This document shows positions 21,827 through 35,600 of a stretch of 64,000 nt of DNA, piece after piece. Origin of the DNA: Ectocarpus siliculosus. Taxonomy: Eukaryota; Sar; Phaeophyceae; Ectocarpales; Ectocarpaceae. The DNA is taken from NCBI GenBank assembly GCA_000310025.1, contig FN649729.1, forward strand, positions 861,014 to 925,013, read 5' to 3'. Made by a program: the position numbers and the translations under genes. Within the stretch, counting starts at the first letter, position 1. Each line of letters starts with the position of its first letter. Under the pieces are notes generated by a model. The model made no database searches. It had not been told where the DNA came from and saw only the letters and a program-made list of their open reading frames with translations.

Positions 21827-24800
21827 CTGCAACAGTAACACAACGTTTCGCAATGGGCATACGGAGGGAAGGATCCGGCAGCTCGGGAAGGGGACGAACG
21901 GCCGCCCATGTGTCCAATACAGCAGTGAAATATACTTCTTGCTTTTCGAGACAGCCCAACTCTAGGGGTCTGCGTCCGTCTGCTTGCAGGGAGAACTTCG
22001 GAAATCACGTCGGAGTGTTTGAGTGGTATTCATGGCGAGAAAAGGAAGGTGACACGTACCCAGTTAGGCAACGACACCGCCGGAAAAATCACAGAACAAC
22101 ACACCGTCGCGTAACGTTTGCAGAAACTCGCCACCTTCGCATGGGAGTCTGCTTAGTGAAAAAAACGTTACGTAGGTTTATCGACACCGTGAAACAACGA
22201 TGCTGTGTATGAAATGACGCCGGTGACGAGTCGTCACCGATGTCTCAGTTGCAGGGGCGAATGGCAGGAACATGCACTTTAAACGGTGATCTGAGCAACG
22301 CTGCTCGTGGCTTGTCATTTAGTGGAAGGGGTACTCTATTGCAATGAACTTTCCACTTCTTCTGGAGTGTTGTTGCCCTTTTTCACAACCGATGCTTCCA
22401 ACCATCGTGTTGCCTTCTCACCATAGCGGCGGTGAGGCCAGCAAGACGTAATGGCGTGAAGAAATTCGGGAGAGAGCACAGCGTGTCGAACTTGTCAAAA
22501 ATCTGACGAAGCCTTCGACGCGCGTCTGGACCCTGATCCAATGTTTCCCACAACAGCCGTGCGCACGCGCAAGACGCTCGCACTTCCATTAGACCATTGC
22601 CGATCTGCCCGGTTTTGTCGTTTTATGACGCAGAGATGCGTGGGTTTGGAAGGGTCCCTGTCAAGCATGGGTATATTCAGGCATGAAATCTGACCAATAA
22701 TGTACTCCCACTCAACCCCTTCAGCGTGTTGCCCATCTTATTTCCTATTCATTTTGTTTGCTCGTTAACCTCCTGCGGACATGTTTGTCTTCCGTTCATG
22801 GCCACCCCTGTCTCTTTCGGTAGCGTTACCCATTCTCAGAAAAACCCAGTCGGCTATCCCATCAACTGAATAGAATCCGCCAAAAACACCAACCATCGTG
22901 GTTGATTTCATGGATCGTGCCTGACAGGCATCACCACCGAAATGTGGTAGTAGCACGCGGCCTTGTCAAAACAACTTTTTACAAACCACCTACCCTATGC
23001 CCCCCCTCCTCTCGCTGACACAAATGAAAGGACTGAAACGCTGTGAAACTGTAGATCCCCGGGGGATTGAACAATAGGGCATGAGGCACACCATCCCCGC
23101 ACCCTTCCTCACAATAAATGGGTCGAATGTTCTCTAAGGTTAATCAATCGTTTAAACTCACCAATGCGGCACCATCTGCCGCCTTTGCGAAGAGTTCTGC
23201 AGCTAGACGCGTGTTTTCGAGCTGCAATTCGTCTGCCTGTTCCCGCGCCGGAGATGTGGCATCGCCCGTCGGGCGTCGTTCGTCCACCACTTCTCCCATC
23301 TGCAACTCCAACGAAGAATTATGTTAAGATTTTGTTTGGCATTGTGGATGTGGGTGTGTGAGTGGGTACGGACCCTTGCAAGACGGAAACATACTGTGAG
23401 GTTCTCCATGACCACATTTCACACATCGTGTCGTGTCCTACGTGTGCAGGTTTACGCACGTATTTCGAGTGTTGGACCGTGAATCGTTAGTCACACCAAC
23501 AGCACAAGCAAAGCCGACTGCTCATTGCAAGTTGTAGAAGAACCATGCCCTCAATACTTGCAATACATGGTTGTTGTTGAACAACAACGACAACAAGCAC
23601 GAAAATCACAAAACAATATGAATGACACACACGAGATCTACCTTACCTCGGTATCGCCTTTGCAGAAGAGCAAGATACACCCGTAGATGTCCACGGGTAC
23701 GTCCTCGGCCAGATCCCCATCATCAGCATCAAGATGACCCCTGGAATCCGTGGAAATAGACCGTGTCATCCTGGAATCTGTGGGATACGCCTGCGGTCTC
23801 AACGCCGAGGAGATTGTATCGGCAGTAATCTCGATGGGCGGATACACCGCAGCTACATCAAACGTCGCGTCCGAGGCGCCAGCGTTCGCGTTCCGGCGGG
23901 CTTCTTCGCTGCTTTCGAAGGTGGGCAAGGCGTCCCACAGTTGGAGGGATTCACGGGCCCGGTCCCACAGTCGGAGCAAGCGCGCTGCCTGGTAGACGGC
24001 GGCGCAGGCTGCCGGTGTTGGCTGGCTTCGCACGATTGACATGAGCTGGCTGAAGTATTGTTTTGGCTGGGGTGGTTGGCGCCCGGTATTCGTGTTGATG
24101 TGACGGTGGAGATGACGCGCGCAAGATTGTCGCCATGCGCGACCGATGGAAAGAGTGAGGGCGGGGAAAGGACAGGGAGAGGATGGGCGCGAAGGAGTGC
24201 GTCAACAGTAACAAGATGGAGTCAACACTTTAATGTCTCCTTCGTGAACGTAGGATCCCAGAGAGCAACATGATCAGCAGAGAGGGAGAGAGAGACACCC
24301 TCCTCATGCGCTGCTGTTTTTGTGTCGAGGCGACGTACGTAGATGACTTCATATCTGGCATCTGTGTGTGGATGTTCGGGCGGCTCCGTCGCTCCCTTCA
24401 GTACCCCTCAAGCATATCGTTGATATCACTTCTCAACTCGGACGGTAGATACTGAAGTTCGAAATTGTTTCCTTCGAAGTTCGAGCGTACAGTACTTCAG
24501 CAAGCGCACCCAGCGTTACATTGTAAAGTTGAGGTGAGCTAGACCCACGCAGCATGGTGATACAAAACAAGATTGGCGTTACTCCTGAGGTTTTGCAGGT
24601 GGTTTCAGCTCCCAAGCACGCCCCGCACCTTCTTCGAATTCGTAACCGGTGAGGTTATGGACTGGTAGACTTGGCACATGAGGCTCATAACCTCAACCCC
24701 CTGCGTGATGACGACGTTCTTGGCTTGAACTCGGCTTGTTGCGCTAGAGGCCTGAAACATAAGCCCTCTTCGGATAGGCAGCAACACCTGCCCATCGTTC

Positions 24801-27800
24801 CCACCCACCCATCACATATGAATAACAAGAGAGGCGATGAAAACGGTTGTTACTTCCACGCGGTAGCCTGCTTCTGTCATGTTGCACTCTCTCTTATGTA
24901 TGACACACGTAACAGAGATATTCTGCTTACATCGGACTAAGGGTTGGTGTGCCATGAAGAAAAATTGTGTGGTCCGGCTCCGGGAGGTGGGGGGCGGAGT
25001 TGGGATTGTTGCCACTGCCGGGGATGGTTGGCGTGAATGTATTGCTTGGCGCTCGGGGAGCCAATGCCATCGCTGCATTCTTGGTCAAAGCATTCTGTTA
25101 TCTAATTGTGCTTTTTTGCTGCGTGTGTGCAGCAAACCAGCCACTGGCGGCCTCCGTGTAGCCAAGCGGCTGTGTTTTTACAACACGTGCCCCGGAAGCG
25201 GCGCGTTCCATGTACCAGATGTCCATTCCGCCCGCATTTTTCGTGACTGCGTGATTTCCCGCGTCCTCTAGTACCCCGGAAGCGGCACGTTCCATGTACG
25301 AGTCGTCCACTCCACCCGCATTTTCCGCGACTGAGTGATTTTCCGCATCCTCTAACCGTACCTCACCTCCTTCCTCGTTTTCTTCCTTATGAGCTTGTGA
25401 CGACGGAACGAAATCATTCCATACGTATTTTTTATTTTCCAGGTGGATCAGCACATGCAAGAGAGTAACCGGTAGGGGATTGTGGACCGGGATTGAACAA
25501 TGCAACAACGATGACAATAACCGTATACCTGAGGGTGGTAGACGACGTGGTACACGCTGTGATAGAAGCGGAACATCTCCGCGTACTCGAAGCACATCGG
25601 GTAGAGCATGCCGAAGAGCGACATGGACGCGTACAGGTTGAACGGCTTCTTAGACACCCCGGAGTCGTTGGACTTGAGGTAACTGTCGCAGGTGTCATTG
25701 GCAATAAACGGTGGTGGAACACGACGTACACGTGTAAATTGAGGGTAGGATAGATGGCACCCGTGCGGGGAGCTTCTGCGGCGTCACATGTATGTGTAGT
25801 TCAACTCGGACAACAGTTTGGCAAGATGGATTTAATTCTACTGTGCGAGAATCTTATGCAACCAGTGTTTCCAAAAAACTACACGGTAAGAATCTGGCGC
25901 AACTAGTTGGAATCAACTACTGGATCAAAGTTGTACGAAACGGCTACTTACAACGTTAGATTATTGGTTTGGCCAAAGGCTCTACAAAAAGCGTGAAAAA
26001 GGTCATGATTTGTTCCCGCTAGTGCCGTGAGGGGTCCATAGCCACCAAAACGAGATAGAGATGTTTGAAAGGGTCGCGCAAATAGGACAGAGTCTTGTGC
26101 AACTGGTTGTTTCCGTACAACTGAGTGAACCATGCCGAAGACGTGAACAATTTCAGTTATTTTTGTCGGGGACGTGTTTGAGCCACCCCCACCCGGGAAT
26201 CGTTTGTCACTGGACGAAGCAAGGAGCAAACGGATGTTTGTTTTTGGGAACCGCAGCAAAGCCCAGCAGTTGCACTCCCGTTGGGACGACCTCGGGGAAA
26301 GAAGAGGGAATGATTCCGTGTGACCCAGGGTTGCAGAACTGTAAGCTCAGTAGAACAGGGTGAGAAAGTTCAAAGGTGAAATTGTCGTTGACTCCCCTAA
26401 CCTTTATGTTCTTTGTTGCGTGACAACGCTGGGATTGCGTCTTTTCCCGTTATTGTTCTTTATGTTTCATCACTACACTGGGGCATGAAAATAATAAAAA
26501 AGAAGAAAAAATCCCTGGTGTTTACCCCCTCCTGTGTGACCCTGGATGGTTGTAGTTGTACGAAAAAATACACTGAAAAGTGTAGTACTCTACATACGCT
26601 GAAAAGTGTAGTACACGTCTCACCACGAAAATGGGGGGACTGTCGCCATAATAAATAGGACGAAAACACAAACACACACAAACAATATTTTTCACGCCAG
26701 CCCTTCTTCTCAGATGGTATGCGATCAAACAGTGGCATCGACCGTGGCAATCGTGGCAGCGACCAAACAGTGGCATCACGTCCCACGGCCGGTATAGCCA
26801 CTTCTCCCCTTCTCCCAAGTCTCGGGTTTGGTTTTCATCCGGTAGACATATCCTAAACTGAAGACGACACCAACCCTGTATGGGAGAGCCGCGGCGGCAA
26901 AGATCTAGGTTGAACGATACAGCTAGCGCCCGCGAGTAGATAACAAACCTTCTGAAATCAAGGCTCAGATTTTGGTGATAAGCAAGAAAAATCGACTAGG
27001 AAGCATACCTCAGCCGTGGATCCTACACAAAACTCTATGTAATGACCTCTGCTCGACATTGGTAACAAAATAAGAAAATCGAGCCTCGACCACCCCAAAT
27101 TGACGTTTCTTAATCGCGCGGGCTAACTGTACCAACAACAAGGCAAGATTACGGTGAGGCTTGCAACATAGCATTGAATTTATTTTCCTCGAACAATCGC
27201 CTCGCACGAACCTTTCGAGTTCGTTCAGCCACCTTAGATGTCTCGAATCGTCTGCGCCAACTGCAGCTAAGATGATGTTTATGGACATGAGCGTGACCAC
27301 GGGTTCGTACATGACGAGGCACAGAGGAACAGGCCTCCCGGCGGCCTTCCACTCCTGTACGCGTGCAAGGTCGAGGCACGAACAGCAAGCACCCGACATT
27401 AATCGTTCCAGAATATGTCGTACGGTGGAAATTTGTTTTTGCACAGTGGCGCACGTGTCTCGAGCATTCGTTTGCGTTTACTTGGCGGACCATCGGAGCC
27501 GCCCGTACAGCAAGATCATCAGGCGCTTTTGTAACTGTCGTCAATGTGTAGCCTTAAAACTTGTACAATATCGAGCTGCACACACACAACGCCTACACGG
27601 CGGCAACAGATCGGTCTTTTCCCTACCCGGAATCGAAGTGCTGCACTTACCGCAACAACGTTCGTGTACACTCTGGCTTGCTTAAATTGCCCCCTTTGCG
27701 TCAGGATAGCCGCGAGGATCGCCGCTGGCTCTATCCTCAGAACCACTTTTGCCGAAGGGATAGAGTCGAACAACACCTACCAGAGATGTGGAGGATAGCC

Positions 27801-30800
27801 CACGAGCGACACATCAGGTTAACTAGGAATCGCCGGAGGCGTTGACATCTTGATATCGCGGCGGTTTTTGCCACCAGAAAATTGCCACCCGACGACGGAA
27901 TCATTCGACCACGGCCTTAATTGTGGATCAACATCAGGCAAAATTAAAAATTGTATTATCTTGTGTTATCTACGAAAAGCGACCACTTGTCTCCTTCGTT
28001 CCCGTGACGCCGAACTCATTCTTACAGCTGCACCCGCGCCTGCTGCGTCTGCGAGCTAGACAGAACGTTGCATAGCGGTACTTTAGGGCTGCCACTTGCC
28101 TAGCGTAGCAGGGCCAATGCGCTCGAGGAGCTAGCCATGCCGACGTAACATTCTCGTCGACTTGGCGGCTATTAATAGGCTGAACATTTGAGGGGAATAT
28201 TGCGGTAAGACTCCACATACTGGGCTACATGCTGTAGGCCGATTATCACAAATACGACAACATAGCGAACCTTTGGTGGGATCACCGGCTAGCGCAAGAG
28301 GCGTGAACTAACCCAATACATGCATTACATTGTCCGCGCTGAGAACGGCAACACGTTGGCCATCATGTTCTTCAGTCTTGATAGTTCCTGTTGAAAACAG
28401 TGTTGGAGCGGAACGTCTAGAGCAGAGAGTAGGGGCATCGACCCAAAGCGCTCCATGCCAATCTCACGGCCACTAAGGGTATGTATGATTCGCAACAGCG
28501 GCCAGTATAATATGTGCCGTGGTTGAGAACCAAAGAAAGAATGCCTTCGCAAACAGACCAGTACTTGGGTGTATTGCTTGAAAGTATTTTTCTTGCCTTG
28601 AGCTTCTCAATGGTCGAGCTTGCGTTGCCGTACATAACCTCGTACTGCGCGATGTACAACACAGCGCGCAGCCGGCTCTCGCGTTGAACGCCCTCTGTTT
28701 CCTCGCAGGCAAGAGTGTACGCCTACCATGGCCAAGAATATGCGACGCCGTGGCAAGGGGTGGCGGGGTGAAGGGTGTTCCCAAGGATTAGGTTGCGGTG
28801 TTCCGTGTACTACGCCTGTCTTTCGTATGTCGCCGGCGTCCGTTGAATGTGTGGACCGCTGCGGGGTGCATTGAATTCAATTCAACTCCAGTGTTGTCCT
28901 CTTGTACCGACCCCCAAAACGTTTTCATGCCCTTGGGGGGGTGACTTTGCTCGCGAAGAAGTCGCCCTACCCTTTCATCGCGGGGTTGTGTATTGTAAAT
29001 CATGGCGCCATCACACGGCGTACAAAACACGCTTGTGGGGCCTTTCCCGGGGAGAGTCCTGGACTGGAACACTGCAACGGTTGATAGGGTCACCATGAAT
29101 CAACGAACGCTACTACGTTGTATCCGTTCCGGTTCTGAAATGTCTGTGCTAGGGACGAGGGTTCGCTTCAACACACGGTCAGCAACGGGCCAGCCCCAGC
29201 TCTCCGGACTAGAGTAACGCTAGGATTTCCACGATGTGCTGAGCTGTTTTGTCGAATGAGGCTTTCCAACAACCGACAACACTGTTAGGTCAAGAGGATG
29301 GTGTGTGTGTTGTGCTCAGTCTATTGCCCTTGCTCCGCACCTTCCGAGCAAACTCCACGAGAGTGGTTGTGTATCCCTCGATGAACGAGGTCAGCCGGCA
29401 ACCCTGGAGAAGCAGGTCTGTCACACGCCACAGGCGGATTGTTAATAAAAACAAAAAGCGCGGGAGAAGCAAGCACGACGTGCGGTTATCTCGAAATGTC
29501 ATCAATGGCAGATGTACCGGTGTGATCCACATATTTGGATCGTGAAGTAAATAGCGGTGCTACATGGACGAGAAGTGCAGACTGCGTAGCAGTTACGGGC
29601 CGCTATGACGATATGTTCCCCTTCCTTGCCGCACCGGAATGATTCGCGTTTGAGTTTTTGGCAAGACCCTATCTGACAAGTCTGACAGGGATACTCCAAG
29701 CACATGAATTCATGAATTCATGTTCAAGGGTAATGTGCATTCTTCGCCAAACATGGTCAGATGACCACTAGAGAAGTGAAAAAAGCAACGCCAACTTGAT
29801 GAGAGGCGAATAGAAGCTGTGTACGAGTATAAGTACCGAAACGTCGCCTTGGCCAAGGCCCAAAATGATCAAATCTTGTCCACATGACAACAGAAACATA
29901 TGCAGGTACCAACGCCTAATACAACAGCGTTTTACCATATTCTTCGACAAACAGTGGGGCGGAGTAACGTCCTACTTTCAAGGTCTATCAATGTAATAGC
30001 AGCCAACGGAGGGACGAAGGGGCCGTTCCACAAAGGCATAGTCTACATAACGACCAAAGGTAGTGCCGCGGTTACATACCTATCTCGAGGCACTTTCGCC
30101 TTGGCGTGTCCGCCATCCGCTTGAGCACCTCTAGGCCGTCGTTGAAGTACACGGACGCGTCGATGAACTGACCCATGCCCATCAACTCGCCGATTGCTTT
30201 TGATACCAGTTCAATTGTCTGGGCGTTCGCCACGTGAAACACAAGTAGCGAAGGCTCATCATTTGCAAGCAGGGAAGGAACAATGGTTGACTCAGTGAGT
30301 ACCAGTATGCAACCATTAGCCCAAAAGGTCCAGTAGCATGATTGCTGAGAAGGGCGATCTGCTCGCTGCGAAAGAAACGCGCACACGCGAAGAATGAGAA
30401 CCTTGTTGTGCTTTCTGTTGTTGGCGGAGTCGAACGACTCGTTTCAGCAACTGATATGACACACCCTTCGGGCGAGCGGTCTACAATCGGAACACGTTTA
30501 AACTTGTTTGCAAGAAAATGCAACGATCCAAGAGACAATGTCAGCTCTCTCGATCTTAAAGCATGCAACGTGCTTGGTATCACGACTGAGCTGAGGAGTC
30601 GACAACTTCCTTCGGTCAGATGACTGGTAGTAAAGCACGGCGACAGAATTACGCCATGAGGTGGTCCAAAAACAAAGACAGGAGTCGTGGTGCCCATCCG
30701 AGCCATAGTAGGATTTCATGGCAAGAGCAACACCTACCACAGCAACTCCAATAACTTCAACATTGTCAATATCAACCGTTGTCTCACCATGTGCATGTGC

Positions 30801-32623
30801 TCACGGTAGACCTCATGACCTCCAAGGTCAGCGATCTCGGCGGCGCTCGGGTTACCCAACGCTACCTGCCGGGTTTGGGGAACAGTTTGATATAGAAACG
30901 ACGGTATAATGCACGCTCCGTGTTCGTCGGTATTGTTATGCTTTGGCACATGTGCCAAATTCCGGCCATCAGTGTGTCCATCCGGTGTTGTTTCCGATCG
31001 TTCATTCTGCAACAAGGTATAGCCGATCCTCCTATTTACAATTATTGGACGATGCACAATGGCAACAAACGACTTACACGTGGGTCGCGCGAGGCTTCTT
31101 GTCGATCGATCACAGGGGGGGAGGATATGTTTCATCGCGGCGATATCCAGCAGTGATAGGGACGGTACGGCCGCAAAGGCAACAAGGTCGCCACGCAAAA
31201 AAAAAGCCAGCAAGAGCCACATGCCCCGAAGTCACCACGGTCGTGGATCAGCGGGTTGTGAAACATGACGGGATACACAATAAAGAGGCGGTGATCGCTG
31301 CAATGTGCCAAGGAAGAACGGTTCAGATCGTCGCAACAGATTACGGACCGCAGCTCACCAATGTGCTTTCCTCTTTTCGTCATTGCGTACCAGGTGGGTG
31401 TTTTCACACAAAAAAAAACTTGTTTACACTATGTCCAAACAACGTGGGAAACAGTTTTCTCGCGTGTGCCCAATATTCAACTTCACGGCCGGTTGCATTC
31501 TTCTCGAGATAAGGTTTAAGGCAAGCACAAAAAACAAAGTAGAAGAAGACGAATAGTTTCCCGTGTGAGCTTGCGCCTATGTGTGACCTGGCAGGAGCGC
31601 CCAGCAAAGCGTCCAGAGCAAATGGGACGACAACCCAGCGTGAGTAGGGGGTATTGTAGCTCAACGTTGAAGACGAAACTACGAAGTACTTCGAAGTACT
31701 CCACAGTATGGCGGCGTCCGCCGTTGTGGTATGTAGTCGAACCCATTGGTATATGAGTGTGTATGCAGCAGACCAGGTGCTCTCGGTTCACCGAAGAACA
31801 CAACACAAGAGCCCGGAACAAGCTGCAATCACAGACAACACCGTGACACCTGAAGCCAGTGGCGCGCCAAGACCATGTAGGACTGGTCGCCCTGCTCCGT
31901 CAAGACTACCGCCGCTCGGTAGTGCAGCTTCCAGCGGTTGCTATGTAGGAGCATGCCGTAAGCCGCGGCAGACATCTGGGAGGGTGCATGTGGAGAAGAG
32001 GGAGCTTGTTTTGTCGACGGGAGGGGGCGAGGGAGGTAGAACACGCTGGTGCAAAATGAAAAGGCAAACAATCGTTCTCCTCACGATATCTAATATTCAA
32101 TGCAGCAAACAAAATTAGTATCCAGGGCATCACAATCGAGAAACACGCCTGTCCTGCATCAAGACTTCTTCAAAAATTACAAGGAAAAATAAACTTCAGC
32201 TCGTACAACCACGGCACCAATCGTCACGAACAGATACCACAGAAAACCAATACCACGCCCCTGCCCAATCGCTTTCCCCTGTTCAACGTCCCCGTTCGTT
32301 CCGTTGAGCCCGAATGTTAGATCTATGTAGCCTCGTATAGGACGTACCAAAGAGTGGTTAAACTTGAAGCACAGCGTGCCTTGCATCATCGCGGAGGGAT
32401 TCTCTACGGTGATGAAGTTCTTGGAGACCAGGGAATTTAAGTGAGTCGCCAAGGTCGCCTCGTCGACGTCGACGGGAAATACAGCGTGCAGGACGTTGAA
32501 GGCGAATTTCTCCCCTATCACGGCCGCCACCTTGTGCCGCACGTTGTACCCGCAGAAGAAGAACAAGGAAGAGAAGAACAAGAAGAATAAGAAGAACAGA
32601 GAGAGACAGGGAGAGACGGTGTC

Positions 32624-32654
<31 letters not shown>

Positions 32655-35600
32655 CGGACAAAGTGTATCCAAACCCGAGAATGAAACGGAACGGAAGCCG
32701 CGTGAAAAACAGATCAGAAGAATTGAGGAGGAACGCCTACAATTGTTCGATTGTCAAACGTAGCCGTGGTGAGTTGCCTTGGATTCTTGTATTCCAACCA
32801 CGACAAGACCAGGAGGGTCGGTGCATTGCCGGGGCCGGAGGTTATATTGGCGTCGCATCTCGATTCGGTTTTCAGGCCAGGCTCAACAAGTGTTCTTGCG
32901 TTTTCCTCTCGAAATCCGCGAAACCGCTAGGGGCCGACTGTCACTTCCAGGCAACCAGAACTTGGACAGCAATCAAGCATTATGGGCTTGCCATGCGTAC
33001 AAAGTACCGCTGATTGGCAACCCAGTGTGTGCTACTACCGTTTTAATTTGGGAAGAGACTAGAGCTCTTCAAGTTCTGTGTTGAAAAACAACTGGATATC
33101 GCGACATCGAAACCGTGTTATGACGCGGCAGAAACAATCCCGTGATGTCATAGCCGACAATCGAGAAACGTCCACAGGGGACAAAATGCGTACTAACTGC
33201 AACGGTATAGCAAAGTTTTAATCCCAGGTAAAACAAAAACTATTTTAAGCAAAGAATGCTCGCAGTACCTTTAGCACGAGGGATGCCGTAGACTCCAGGG
33301 TGTCGATGCGCGCGGCCACAATCTCCGACACGCTCCTGGGCCCGGTTGCTAGACCACCGTCCTTGCCCGTCGTTTTCAAAGCAGCTCGCGACTGTAAAGG
33401 TTTGTGGGGCGTGGCAACAGGGTGTGAAGAAGAACATACGAGAAAACAAAGGGTCAGATAGCGTTGTTGACTACCGCCGCCTAACGAACAAACTGCCTCA
33501 CCTGACTAGAATGTCATGCTACTTGAGCGAACATACTGCACCAACAATCACCAAGGTTTCCCAACGAGCTGGCATGCATGTATTTCCTGTGTTTGAGGAG
33601 ACTGTGGGCAGATTTTCACTGAGAGAACACCATGTCTTTCCCATGGGGGGTGTACCAGAAATATCGCGGTTCGATCCATCAGGCTATGATACAAACACAC
33701 GTGGCACGCCACGGACAAGCATCACGACAAGCCCAAGCGTACATACCTTGCCGGAGGATGTAGAAACTTTCTGTATCCCCTGGGTGCTGCAAAGAGACTG
33801 GCACAGCTCGGTGATGAAGAGCGGACTACCGGAACACGAGGTCAGCACAAGCTTGCGAAGCGCAAAATCAAGCTCGTCCACCTTTTTTCATTGTTGGTTC
33901 AAGGCACAAGACAAAGGGCGAGGCATGGGGAAGCGTTTCAGCGGTGCTCTGCCACTGTCTCTCATGGCCCGCCCGAGAGACATCCCTTGTCTACGTTGTA
34001 GGTTCACTTTTTCGGTTTGTTGACCACTCCGCGTCCTGCGGCCTGCCGTCGAGATTTCTTGATAGTCAACTCTCATGCTCCGGATCCATATCATACGATA
34101 TGAAATGCAGCGGGTTTCATGACCTCATATCTCCATGCTTGTAGTCGAAAGTGAGGGTGACGGCAACGGCAACGATCACGACAACGACATCGGTACCTCG
34201 AGCAGCCGACACGTCACCCCTTCCGCCTCCTCCTCCGATAGGGCACCGAGCTCAATCACCGTCACAATTCTGGCAGCAGCAAGGCACATCGCATCCGCGT
34301 TAGTATCACACCGGCATCAGGTCCCCAGCATAATCAGCAGCAGCATTTCTTCAAGGATTAGATCGCTGCGGCATCGACATCACCGTACAGCAAGGTGTAC
34401 GCCCCCCAAATCGTTGATCAGTTCAGGCTGAGGATAGCCTATGGGGGTGACAGGATCTCGGCGTGACGGTGGGAAGGCGTGAGGCGGGTGTTGCCAGTTA
34501 AATATCACTCTAGAGAGACGTACGGTGGTTCTACAACTGCACCCGCGACGCGCTGTGTCCCAGACTACCCTAGGATGCAAGGGTCCATGGCGACACCAGT
34601 GCATCCATTCGCCGTCGATAGTGCCCGCACGCATGCTCTTTAACCTGACTGCCGTACGAGGCGGAGAGATGGCACACCCCCCCTAGATCGATTTTCAAAG
34701 CTCTACTACTCCATAACCAAGTTTTACTACTCCACAACCAAGCTTTGTGCAAGCGCCAACAAGGGCGGTAGTGGAAACATCTCATTGAGGGCTTGCCGTC
34801 GACGTGTCGGGCTCTTTCCGCACCCCCGTGGATATGGAGCAATCGAGTATTGAAAGCCAGTCTGGGGGATGCTATCCCTGCCTCTTACGGTAGTCATGTT
34901 CTGGACGTGCTTGTGAGACCGGCGGTTGCTTTTTTTCACTCCGATGCGTTCAGATGAAGGAACGACCATGTCTTTGTCCTGAGGCGAGCATGCGAGCATG
35001 TTCATCCCCCCCGGTCCCGCCGTTCAACCGCCCCCACTCCTAACTCGAGTCGGAGATCTCGTATGGATACATGAAGAGAGAACAAAAATAAGGCTCGCAT
35101 TGCATAGTTTCACCCGCCTCCTTGCCACTGTCCCAGATGTTGCGAACAAAAGTAGAACAATTCTTGAAAAGGGTCCTGGGTACAGGGCCTTCAGGTTGAG
35201 GACTCAGCAAGCACCCATGAAAGCGATGCCTAGCAGATGGAAGTGAGTGGATAATTCAAGTGCATAGTCTGCTTTTCCTTGTAGTTGCTGATGGCCGACG
35301 CTCGATTTTTTAAGCAATCAAAAGAGAAAGATGCACGGCCACAACGGGACAACGGACATAGTCGTCGGCAGAGTTGGTACGGTACCGGACAAACCTTTCG
35401 GCGACAATCTTGTCGCGGGTGCTGCTCAAGTGCGCAGGGAAGGTGGAGGCAGGTCGCGTGGAGAGGAGAAACATGCACCCCCCGTCCCAAGGCCCCTCCT
35501 GCTCGGCCTTTTGTAGAAAGGCCAGGATCATGTCCAATGTGCCGGAATCCACCCATTGGAGGTCTTCGACTACTATTACGACCAACTGCGCCAAAACACG

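Noticed and set aside
21442-21838. Ser-, Leu- and Pro-rich plus-strand frames
   Set aside because: They are the complement of the GAG/GAT-rich acidic exon of the cyclase.
21840-21990. Minus-strand frame with ADGRRPLELGCLEKQ, ankyrin-like
   Set aside because: It runs into the acidic exon in another frame with no room for an intron between. It could be an alternative last exon, but no donor or acceptor supports it.
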